Below are positions 51,883-59,458 of a stretch of DNA of 64,000 bases, in pieces (position 1 is the stretch's first letter; every line of letters starts with the position of its first letter). Position numbers and translations under genes: made by a program. The notes under the pieces are model-generated. The model saw only the letters and a list, made by a program, of their open reading frames with translations. It did no database searches and was not told where the DNA came from. This stretch comes from Gp1-AA122 sp036378535. GTDB lineage: Bacteria; Acidobacteriota; Terriglobia; Terriglobales; Acidobacteriaceae. The stretch spans positions 310,001 through 374,000 of the forward strand of contig DASUWH010000046.1 in NCBI GenBank assembly GCA_036378535.1, given 5' to 3'.

Positions 51883-53670
51883 TTACTTGATATTGATCGT
51901 CAACAACTGCGCCCCGGAAATAACGTAGTCCAGCGGCGTGGAAGCTTCGTCGACGGAAGATTCGCCCAAGACCACCATCTCCTGTGTACCGCGCATGCCT
52001 TCCATGACGTTCATGACCGAGAGCGGGAGAGTCGGCATGACTTTATCGGCAACCATGGCCTCGGGATTGGCCTCGAGAAGCGAAACGTACAGGCTGTTAT
52101 TCGAATGCTCTTTATTGAGGGTCGCAATCGTGGAAGCAAGGTCTAACTTGCTGGCGGCTGCCTGCCCGCCACGACGGAACTGATCGAGCGTGCTCCCGTC
52201 ACTTACCAAAATTCGCAAAGGCCCGCGCGAAACTGAAGTGGGGACGCGCATCTTGATCTGCTTCACGATGCTTTCGCCGCGATACGGCCGCAGAACGGCT
52301 TCCACGGTGATGTCGTCGCCGGGACGAGCTTCGGTGACATCCGTGCGGACATTTTCCAGCCTTGCCCAACGCCGTTCCTTGACCAGATCAAAATCAAGGT
52401 GCACGCCATTGACTCTGGGCTGTTCATAAGGATTGTCAAAGATCCTGCTGAAGCGGTCGCCTACAGATAACGAGGCCAACATAGCAGCGGGCACGGAACC
52501 GTCGACCGGAGCGTACATATTCTGCAGCGTAACCTTGGGATATCCGGCGACGCTGATCTGCCCGTTCATGCGGTAGGTGGTTTCCTCACCATATTCGTTC
52601 ATGCCCCGCAGCGCATTGAATACAGTGGCCATCATGGCAACCGGGCTCAACCGCGCATTGTTGAGGACTTCATAATGAAACGTCTTGTCAGTCGGGCCGC
52701 CATGAATGTTGAGCGTGACCGGGATCATCTGCGGATCCTTGCCGAACAAGCCCATGATTCCCGTATGGCGGTCCTGGACAAAGGAGCCGATCGGTTCAGT
52801 GGCATTGACAATCTTGAAAGCATTTGCCGGCGAGGCGAGTGTGGCCAGTACGTTGGCCTTCGTCATCGGCATATCCACCATTCCGTACTGGAGTAGCGGG
52901 TGGCCGCAGGCCAGCAACCGCTGCGGATCCATGTACGTAACCGTGCAGGTGGCAGCAATTCCCATATCTCCGCGCACGAGAATGGCACTGACAGCTGAGC
53001 CGGGTTCGATCGCTTCTGGCTGTCTTACGTTCGTTGAGACGGAACCTGCCCCCATCACTGGGACTACCCCGGCAGAGGCGAATTTCGAGGCGAACTCATG
53101 GACCGTATCCTCGCTGAAACCACTAAACACCAGGGGCGCTCCGATGGGCTTCATTAAGCTGGCATAGCCCTGGGTCGCAAGGCTGGAGGGTTCGCCGGGG
53201 CCAGATGTCTTGCTGGTAGCAGTTGGGATCGCTTTTGCGTTGGTGGTCGCCGACTCCGGCCGGCGGTCAAGCGCATTGATCTCCAGCATTTCGTCGATCG
53301 GGGTGACACCGGCAATCGGTTCCTTGGAAAACTCGCCGATTCGGTAAGAGAGGGCGCCAGCCAACTTTCCATCGAGATAGACGGGGCTACCGCTCATGCC
53401 CGCGACCACACCGGTGTATTCGACTTTCTTGCCGTGCAGGCGGACGAGAATCAGATCGCTCTTCGGGCCATTCATGTCGCGCAGGACGCCTAGAACTTCA
53501 ACGTCCATGGCTTCAGGCTTGGTGCCTTCAAAAACGGTGTAAGCCACCCCGTGCATTCCCGCATAAACTTCGTCGATGGAAATGGTTTTGACGGGAGCCG
53601 TCTCAGCTGCAGTTGCGAAGAATGGTAACAACCAGCTGAGGGCTGCGAGAGCAAGGTACACTTTTCTCAT
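51883..53670 (-). CDS. SpoIVB S55-type peptidase domain protein, exported
   Basis: 595 residues with a signal peptide (residues 1-22). Residues 90-96 read AGMSGSP, the serine protease motif of the S55 family (Ser93 is the likely nucleophile by analogy with trypsin GDSGGP). A second conserved motif, LLACGHPLLQYG with His257, follows. In Bacillus SpoIVB the GHG histidine precedes GMSGSP; here the order is reversed. The remainder is beta-rich. In Bacillus SpoIVB activates sigma factor processing; such genes in Acidobacteria occur without sporulation, so the role here is unknown. It is divergent from the VWFA gene. Confidence 0.78.
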   Translation of the reverse strand: MRKVYLALAALSWLLPFFATAAETAPVKTISIDEVYAGMHGVAYTVFEGTKPEAMDVEVLGVLRDMNGPKSDLILVRLHGKKVEYTGVVAGMSGSPVYLDGKLAGALSYRIGEFSKEPIAGVTPIDEMLEINALDRRPESATTNAKAIPTATSKTSGPGEPSSLATQGYASLMKPIGAPLVFSGFSEDTVHEFASKFASAGVVPVMGAGSVSTNVRQPEAIEPGSAVSAILVRGDMGIAATCTVTYMDPQRLLACGHPLLQYGMVDMPMTKANVLATLASPANAFKIVNATEPIGSFVQDRHTGIMGLFGKDPQMIPVTLNIHGGPTDKTFHYEVLNNARLSPVAMMATVFNALRGMNEYGEETTYRMNGQISVAGYPKVTLQNMYAPVDGSVPAAMLASLSVGDRFSRIFDNPYEQPRVNGVHLDFDLVKERRWARLENVRTDVTEARPGDDITVEAVLRPYRGESIVKQIKMRVPTSVSRGPLRILVSDGSTLDQFRRGGQAAASKLDLASTIATLNKEHSNNSLYVSLLEANPEAMVADKVMPTLPLSVMNVMEGMRGTQEMVVLGESSVDEASTPLDYVISGAQLLTINIK

Positions 53671-53824
53671 GCGATCGCCCGATGTACTCTGGCGGCCACA
53701 GGCCCGCCTGAATTTAACTTCGCTGATTCACCCTTTTCGGGAGGGGAGTTGCGCTAACCGAGCAAAAACAACAAATCGCGAAGCATTGCATCTATACTAG
53801 CATGGTTAGTTTCTGAGGTTTTCA

Positions 53825-55021
53825 ATGTTTTTGATGCGGCGGATTAGCTTTTCTGATCGACTCCGTAAATTTTTCACGATTTCTCTCCTGGTCGGATTCC
53901 CGCTAGGGGCGCTGGTTTCGGCGCCTAAGCCAGCCCGGGCTCAGGATTCCTCCTCGCAGCAGCAGAATCCAAATCAACAACCCGCACCTCCTGAAGCCGG
54001 TGGTCCGCAAGGGGGCGAACTGGGGCCTTATGCTATTCCCAAGAAGAAGGAAGAACCGCCTCCGCCGCCTCCCGAGAAGCCTAAAAAAATTGAGGGCATG
54101 CCTGACTATTCCATCAAGGTCGCCGTGCCGGTGGTTAATCTCGACGTCTCTGTCATTACTAAGAACGGTCAGTTTGTTCCGGGGCTGAAGAAAGACAACT
54201 TCAAGGTTTTCGAAGACGGCGTTCCGCAGACAGTCAGCACTTTCAACCAGCAGGAAGCGCCGATCACGGCCGTTCTCCTGGTCGAGTTTGCATCGACCAA
54301 CTACCAATACCTCTATGACGCGCTCAATGCGTCTTACACCTTTGCCAGTGGCCTTAAGAAAGACGACTGGGTGGCGGTGGTGGCTTATGACATGAAGCCC
54401 CAAATTCTGGTCGACTTCACCCAGGATAAGCGCGCTATCTTAGGCGCCTTAAATACGTTGCGCATACCCGGTTTTTCCGAGCGCAACCTCTTCGATGCCG
54501 TGTATGACACGCTGGACAGGATGGATGGAATCGAGGGCCACAGGTACATCATCTTGGTGTCAACCGGACAGGATACCTTCAGTAAGCTCAACCTCGATCA
54601 GATCATCAAGAAGATCAAAGCCTCGCAGGGGACTACTATTTATGCGATCAGCATTGGGCGTGCCCTGCGCGAATGGTACGAAGCGCATGGCTATGCCGGA
54701 GGAGTCACCACCACCGACTGGCTCCAGGCGGATAACCAGTTGAACACCTTCGCCAAGCTGACTGGAGGGAGAGCCTACTTCCCACGCTTCGAAGGCGAGT
54801 TGCCGGAGATCTTTCACGACATCGCTTCTGATATCCGCAACGAATACAACCTCGCCTACCGTCCGACCAACACGAAACTGGACGGCACTTACCGCAAATT
54901 AAAGGTTCAGTTGGTTGGCCCGGACGGCAGTCCGCTGAAAATGAGGGATCAGAAAGGCAAAGAAGTTAAATACGAAATCATCGCGCGCGAAGGGTATACG
55001 GCGAAGCACCAAGTGGAATAA
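53825..55021 (+). CDS. Secreted VWFA-related (acidobacterial) domain protein
   Basis: 398 residues. Signal-like N-terminus, then a Gln/Pro-rich linker with a run of prolines, then a von Willebrand A-like domain from about residue 95. Segments DVSVITKNGQFVPGLKKDNF, KVFEDGVPQTVSTFNQQEAP and HRYIILVSTGQDTFSKLN are the hallmark of the VWFA-related domain that is abundant in Acidobacteriota. The metal-ion site is degenerate: the usual DxSxS is EFAST at 154-158. It is likely a cell-envelope or secreted protein of unknown ligand. It ends before a long inverted repeat that may serve as a bidirectional terminator. Confidence 0.88.
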   Translation: MFLMRRISFSDRLRKFFTISLLVGFPLGALVSAPKPARAQDSSSQQQNPNQQPAPPEAGGPQGGELGPYAIPKKKEEPPPPPPEKPKKIEGMPDYSIKVAVPVVNLDVSVITKNGQFVPGLKKDNFKVFEDGVPQTVSTFNQQEAPITAVLLVEFASTNYQYLYDALNASYTFASGLKKDDWVAVVAYDMKPQILVDFTQDKRAILGALNTLRIPGFSERNLFDAVYDTLDRMDGIEGHRYIILVSTGQDTFSKLNLDQIIKKIKASQGTTIYAISIGRALREWYEAHGYAGGVTTTDWLQADNQLNTFAKLTGGRAYFPRFEGELPEIFHDIASDIRNEYNLAYRPTNTKLDGTYRKLKVQLVGPDGSPLKMRDQKGKEVKYEIIAREGYTAKHQVE

Positions 55022-55034
55022 GCGAAGAACACCA

Positions 55035-55091
55035 CCACCACAGAGACACGGAGGAAGGCGGCTCCGGGTTTAGTCTGCGTCTCTGTGGTGG
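55035..55091. terminator. Long inverted repeat, probable bidirectional terminator
   Basis: CCACCACAGAGAC (55035-55047) pairs perfectly with GTCTCTGTGGTGG (55079-55091) over 13 bases, around a 31-base loop with GGAGG-like words; CTCTTTCTT follows. It lies between the convergent VWFA and ZIP genes. The CACAGAGACACGGAGG core resembles intergenic repeats common in environmental bacteria, so it may be a mobile repeat used as a terminator. Confidence 0.65.
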
Positions 55092-55098
55092 CTCTTTC

Positions 55099-55830
55099 TT
55101 AAGGCGCGTGCAAAAAGTGATCAAGGAAGAACAGGCATCCCACACCGATAAACACCAGCAAAGCCATCCTGACGCCCGGTTCTTTGTTTACTTCCGGGAT
55201 AAGATCGGAGGCGGCGACGTAGATGGTCACTCCCGCAGATAAGGGCAGTCCGGCGCTGATGGCGTGCCGGAAGATCGCCATCGTTAATACACCCGCCACG
55301 GTTGCGGTGCCCAGCAGGACCGAAGCCCCCCAAGCACTTCCGCGGCTGCGGCCGCTGGCTAGCATGACCGAAGCCACCGTGAATCCCTCGGGAATTTTGT
55401 GCAGAAACACTGCCAGGAAGATGATCCATCCCAGCCAGTCCGACACCAGAAATCCCGACGCGATCGCGATCCCATCGAAAAAGGTGTGGATCGTCAGACC
55501 GATCAAGACGGAATAACCCTTATGCGCTTGCACGAATTCGTCGCGATGGGTTTCCTCGCCAAAATGAAAATGCGGTGTGAGTGTGTGTTCGAAGAAGTGG
55601 ATGATCAGATAACCGAAGAGCACCAGGAACGCGGCCGCTTTGCCGCTCATGGCAACGCTGGCGGGCACCATCTCCACGATGGAGGTGGCCAGCATGAATC
55701 CTGCCCCCAACGCGACGAAATACCTCAGATAAGAATGGTCCCAGTTCTTCTGCACGATAAGCGCGCCGCCAAAGACGTTCGCGATCGCAGCCGTCAGGCC
55801 GAGCAGCACGCTGAGGACAATCGGGTTCAT
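55099..55830 (-). CDS. ZIP family metal transporter
   Basis: 243 residues from ATG 55830 (MNPIVLSVLLGLTAAIANVF); the longer frame runs 53 residues into an intergenic repeat and is rejected. Eight membrane helices. The ZIP metal path is GLTIHTFFDGIAIASGFL in TM4 and FLHKIPEGFTVASVML in TM5. A His-rich cytoplasmic loop (HFFEHTLTPHFHFGEETH) follows TM3. It probably takes up Zn2+ or another divalent metal. It is divergent from the lptC/A-like gene; no obvious Zur or Fur box was found. Confidence 0.9.
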   Translation of the reverse strand: MNPIVLSVLLGLTAAIANVFGGALIVQKNWDHSYLRYFVALGAGFMLATSIVEMVPASVAMSGKAAAFLVLFGYLIIHFFEHTLTPHFHFGEETHRDEFVQAHKGYSVLIGLTIHTFFDGIAIASGFLVSDWLGWIIFLAVFLHKIPEGFTVASVMLASGRSRGSAWGASVLLGTATVAGVLTMAIFRHAISAGLPLSAGVTIYVAASDLIPEVNKEPGVRMALLVFIGVGCLFFLDHFLHAP

Positions 55831-55870
55831 GGAGTGCTCTGCAGCATACCAGATGCTACTCAGGGGCAAA

Positions 55871-55910
55871 CTGGGACCTGACCCTGGAACCCGACCTCTC
55901 AGACCTGGAG
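55871..55910. repeat. Word repeat (GACCTGG type), inverted sense
   Basis: CTGGGACCTGACCCTGGAAC followed by CCGACCTCTCAGACCTGGAG, i.e. the reverse complement of the AGGTCTCAGG words seen at 8754, 34285 and 51763. It lies between the divergent ZIP and lptC/A-like genes, 15 bases before the latter. Confidence 0.7.
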
Positions 55911-55924
55911 TAAACTGAGCCCAG

Positions 55925-58483
55925 ATGCCACTGTCGATTCCGCATTTACGTCGCTGGTTCGCGTGGGGCGCAGTAGGTGTTGCCATCATCGTGGGGGGAG
56001 CCTACTTCTACGCGCACCTGGCCGACATAGCCGCCGGCCACAAGATTCCGGAAAAGATGGGACTCGAAATTCAACAGACGGCGAATGGCTTCACTGTTTC
56101 CAAGTCCGAGCAAGGCCGCACCATCTTTACCATTCGCGCCAATAACGCCATTCAGTACCGCCAGGGCGGACAATCCGTCCTGCACAACGTGGCCATTACC
56201 GTGTACGGCAAGCAGCACGATCGCTTCGACCAGATTTATGGCAAGGAATTTGTCTACGATCAGCAAAGCGGAATCGTGACCGGAAAAGGCGAAGTGCAAA
56301 TCGATCTGCAATCCAATCCCGAAGGCGCGTTGCAGCCCGATCAAACCGCTCCCAAAGAACTCAAGAATCCGGTTCACCTGCGAACCACAGGCCTGGTTTT
56401 TAATCAGAAGACCGGGGACGCTTATACGCCAGAACGGGTGGACTTTTCTGTGCAGCAGGTGGTGGGCTCAGCCGTGGGCGCTACCTACAAGGCGAAAGAG
56501 GGCATGCTCGACATGACCTCCCAGGTTCATGTGGTCATGACCGGCGCGTCGGCGGGCACCCTCGATGCCAGCCATGGAATCATTCATCGGGAGCCGCGTG
56601 GAGTGGATCTGGACAATCCTCATCTCGTGCATGGTCCCGAAACCTACGAATCGGATCATGCCACCATTTACTTGCGGCCAGACAACTCGGTTGACCATAT
56701 GGTGGGCACCGGGCATGTGAAGATCCACATGGAAGGTGATTCGCCGATTGATGCCCGGTCCGACCGCGCCGATCTTTTCATGGTGCCGGAAGAAAGGGCA
56801 CAGGCCACGGAGACTCGGAACCCGCAATTGCGCAACACTTCTCAATCAAGTGCTCCGTCGAAAGACGATGCTCCTGCGAATGGTCCGGTAACGGCTTTAA
56901 CGCAGCCATCTCCGCGCAATCTTCTGCGAACCGCGATTCTGACAGGGAACGTGCACGCTGAGAATCATGGCCCGCAGCCGATGGAAGGCGATTCTGGTCG
57001 CGCTATTTTTCATTTCGCAGGCAAGAACATTCTCACCACGGGACGCGCCGAAGAGAATGTCAGAATTGTGCAGCATCATGTGGGCGGCGAGAAGGCTGAT
57101 CAGCCCGCCGGTTCTGACCGTGGAGATAAGAAATCTCAGTCATCCACCCCACAGGACATCATCGTCAACGCTCCGGTCATTGATTTTGTTATCGGCAACG
57201 AGGGTAGGAGCCTACAGAGCGCAGTCACATCCGGTCCGCCGAAGATGACGATCGTTCCCAGCGACGGCGCCTCAGGCCAGACCACGGTCATTACTTCGCG
57301 AAAATTCCTCGCTAAGTTCACCGCCGATAGCCGCCTGCAGTCGGTTCATGGCGCGCCCGACGCCCGCATCGTCAACAGCGCCCCAAACGAGCCCGACCGC
57401 GTCAGCACCAGCGACATACTCGATGTAGCCTTTCACCCTGCAGGGGGAATTGAGTCTGTGGTCCAGACCGGCAATGTGGCTTATGTCGACGCCGACCGTA
57501 AAGCCTGGGGGGATCGTGCCCGCTACACACCGGACGACCAGATGCTCTATTTGAACGGTTCGCCGCGCTTCGTGCAGGGAGGCATGACCACCACCGCACG
57601 AGCTATGCGCATGGATCGCGGTAAAGGGGACGCTTACGCCGAGGGCAACGTCAAAAGCACCTACAGCGACCTGAAGGAGCAGCCGAATGGTGCCTTGCTG
57701 GCGTCTTCCGATCCGATCCATGTGACCGCCATCAACATGGTTTCGCATCGTGATCCTGGAGTCGCTACCTATACTGGCAATGCGCGCTTATGGCAGAACA
57801 CCAGTATCGTGCAGGCGCCCATCATCGTTTTTGATCGTGATGCCCGTAGCGTCGTGGCGGAAGGCACGCCCGATTTCCGGGTTTCTACGGTTTTTATCCA
57901 GACTGACTCCAAGGGAAAGACCAGTCCGGTACACATCACTTCCGACCATTTGACCTACTTCGACAATGATCGGCGGGCGCACTTCACCGGCTCGGTCATA
58001 GCTAAGAGCGAGGATGCGACGCTGACCTCCGATCAGTCGGATGTGTTCTGGCTTCCTCAGATGACGGCGGACTCGAAGGCTTCTGGAAGTTCTGGGGTGG
58101 TGAATTCTTCGCCATCGGGTGTGAGCGACGAAGGTTCTCGAGAGGGCGTGCGGGCTTCGGGAGATGGAGGCAGTGCTCAACCGCTCTCATCAGGCCCCCC
58201 TGCAAAAGATAACGCAGCAGCCGGGGCTAACAAGATTGACAAAATCATAGCGGATGGGCACGTCGTGGTGATTCAGCCCAAACGTCGAGGGGTAGGAACC
58301 CACCTGGCTTACACGGCCTCCGACGACAGATTTGTTCTTACTGGCGGTCCGCCTAGCATTTTTGATGCCGAACGGGGCAAAGTTACCGGCGATTCGTTGA
58401 CTTTCTATAAACGCGATGATAGGGTGCTCGTGGAAGGTAAGGCGAACTCTCCGGCGTTCACCGAATCCCGAGTGGCCCGTTAA
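55925..58483 (+). CDS. LptC/LptA-like fusion protein for LPS export
   Basis: 852 residues. One N-terminal anchor (about residues 10-35) is followed by an LptC-like region (KMGLEIQQTANGFTVSKSEQ, GRTIFTIRANNAIQYRQGGQ), then several OstA/LptA-like strands further on (VGTGHVKIHMEGDSPIDARS, MDRGKGDAYAEGNVKSTYSD, LTSDQSDVFWL, DKIIADGHVVVIQPKRRGV). The layout is LptC at the membrane with extended LptA-type beta-jellyroll material, so no separate lptA may be needed. It is directly followed by lptB (stop and ATG abut), confirming the LPS/lipooligosaccharide export role. A disordered Ser/Gly-rich segment lies near residue 720. Confidence 0.85.
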   Translation: MPLSIPHLRRWFAWGAVGVAIIVGGAYFYAHLADIAAGHKIPEKMGLEIQQTANGFTVSKSEQGRTIFTIRANNAIQYRQGGQSVLHNVAITVYGKQHDRFDQIYGKEFVYDQQSGIVTGKGEVQIDLQSNPEGALQPDQTAPKELKNPVHLRTTGLVFNQKTGDAYTPERVDFSVQQVVGSAVGATYKAKEGMLDMTSQVHVVMTGASAGTLDASHGIIHREPRGVDLDNPHLVHGPETYESDHATIYLRPDNSVDHMVGTGHVKIHMEGDSPIDARSDRADLFMVPEERAQATETRNPQLRNTSQSSAPSKDDAPANGPVTALTQPSPRNLLRTAILTGNVHAENHGPQPMEGDSGRAIFHFAGKNILTTGRAEENVRIVQHHVGGEKADQPAGSDRGDKKSQSSTPQDIIVNAPVIDFVIGNEGRSLQSAVTSGPPKMTIVPSDGASGQTTVITSRKFLAKFTADSRLQSVHGAPDARIVNSAPNEPDRVSTSDILDVAFHPAGGIESVVQTGNVAYVDADRKAWGDRARYTPDDQMLYLNGSPRFVQGGMTTTARAMRMDRGKGDAYAEGNVKSTYSDLKEQPNGALLASSDPIHVTAINMVSHRDPGVATYTGNARLWQNTSIVQAPIIVFDRDARSVVAEGTPDFRVSTVFIQTDSKGKTSPVHITSDHLTYFDNDRRAHFTGSVIAKSEDATLTSDQSDVFWLPQMTADSKASGSSGVVNSSPSGVSDEGSREGVRASGDGGSAQPLSSGPPAKDNAAAGANKIDKIIADGHVVVIQPKRRGVGTHLAYTASDDRFVLTGGPPSIFDAERGKVTGDSLTFYKRDDRVLVEGKANSPAFTESRVAR

Positions 58484-59212
58484 ATGCGTACGCTGGCAAC
58501 TGACGGAATTGGAAAGAGTTACCGCGGTCGCCGGGTCGTAAACGGGGTCAGCGTTCGGGTGGACCAAGGTGAGGTCGTGGGCTTGCTCGGGCCCAACGGC
58601 GCCGGCAAAACTACCTCGTTTTACGCTATCGTTGGCCTGATACCCCCCGACACAGGCCGGGTCTTAATCGACGACGAAGATATCACTGACGTGCCCATGT
58701 ATATCAGGGCGCGTCAATATGGGATCAGCTACCTTCCACAGGAGCCTTCGGTCTTCCGAAAGTTAACGGTCGAGGAGAACATCCTGGCCGTTCTGGAAGC
58801 GCAAAAGCTTTCCTGGCACGACCGCAAGGTCCGCATGGAGAAGCTTATCGAGCAATTGGGGATTGATCACGTTCGCCATAATCGTGGCTGGGCGTTATCC
58901 GGTGGTGAACGCCGGCGAGTGGAAATTGCTCGTTGCCTGTGTATCAGCCCCAGTTTCATTCTGCTGGATGAGCCCTTTTCGGGAATTGACCCGATTGCCG
59001 TGCTTGACCTGCAGAAGATCATTTTTGACCTGAAGTCAGCTGGCATTGGCCTGTTGATTACGGATCACAACGTTCGCGAGACGCTGTCGGTCACTGACCG
59101 CGCCTACATCATCAATGAAGGCCGCATCTTTCGCGCAGGCACCCCAGAAGAGTTGGGCAACGATCCAGAAGTGCGGAGAGTGTATTTAGGAGAGAGCTTT
59201 TCACTGGTTTGA
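58484..59212 (+). CDS. lptB: LPS export ABC transporter ATPase LptB
   Basis: 242 residues: Walker A GPNGAGKTT at 36-44, signature LSGGERRRVEIARCL and Walker B FILLDEPFSGIDPIAVLDLQ, with the LptB-specific ITDHNVRETLSVTDRAYI. It powers LPS extraction from the inner membrane through LptFG. Its ATG follows the lptC/A-like stop without a gap. rpoN comes next, as in many proteobacteria; the 243-base gap contains two word repeats and a dispersed element. Confidence 0.96.
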   Translation: MRTLATDGIGKSYRGRRVVNGVSVRVDQGEVVGLLGPNGAGKTTSFYAIVGLIPPDTGRVLIDDEDITDVPMYIRARQYGISYLPQEPSVFRKLTVEENILAVLEAQKLSWHDRKVRMEKLIEQLGIDHVRHNRGWALSGGERRRVEIARCLCISPSFILLDEPFSGIDPIAVLDLQKIIFDLKSAGIGLLITDHNVRETLSVTDRAYIINEGRIFRAGTPEELGNDPEVRRVYLGESFSLV

Positions 59213-59256
59213 GCCAGTTCGCGGTGTAGCGCGGACATGCGGAAGTTGGAGCAGGT

Positions 59257-59458
59257 CAACTGAGAACTGAGAACTAAGTGTTACCGGCGTCACTGACACG
59301 GTTTGCCGTTTGAATTGATAATGGAAGGCGTGCGGTAGGCACGCGTTTTGGTTGCGCCTGCCAGCAACAACACAAGGTCCCTCCACTCGGGCTGACAGCC
59401 CTCGGTCGGGATGACAGCTGTGGGAACGAAATGAGCAACTGAGAACTGATAACTGATG
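59257..59458. repeat. Two direct word repeats (AACTGAGAACTGA) before rpoN
   Basis: 59257-59280 (CAACTGAGAACTGAGAACTA, then AGTG) and 59435-59458 (GCAACTGAGAACTGATAACT, then GATG) are nearly identical and in the same orientation. The second copy runs into the rpoN ATG at 59456. Between them lies the dispersed element at 59376-59416. Confidence 0.8.
59376..59416. repeat. Dispersed element, second variant (opposite strand)
   Basis: On the minus strand it reads TGTCATCCCGACCGAGGGCT and ends CCCGAGTGGAGGGACC, sharing both ends (TGTCATCCCGA and GAGGGA) with the element at 42046-42072, with a longer middle. Confidence 0.65.
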
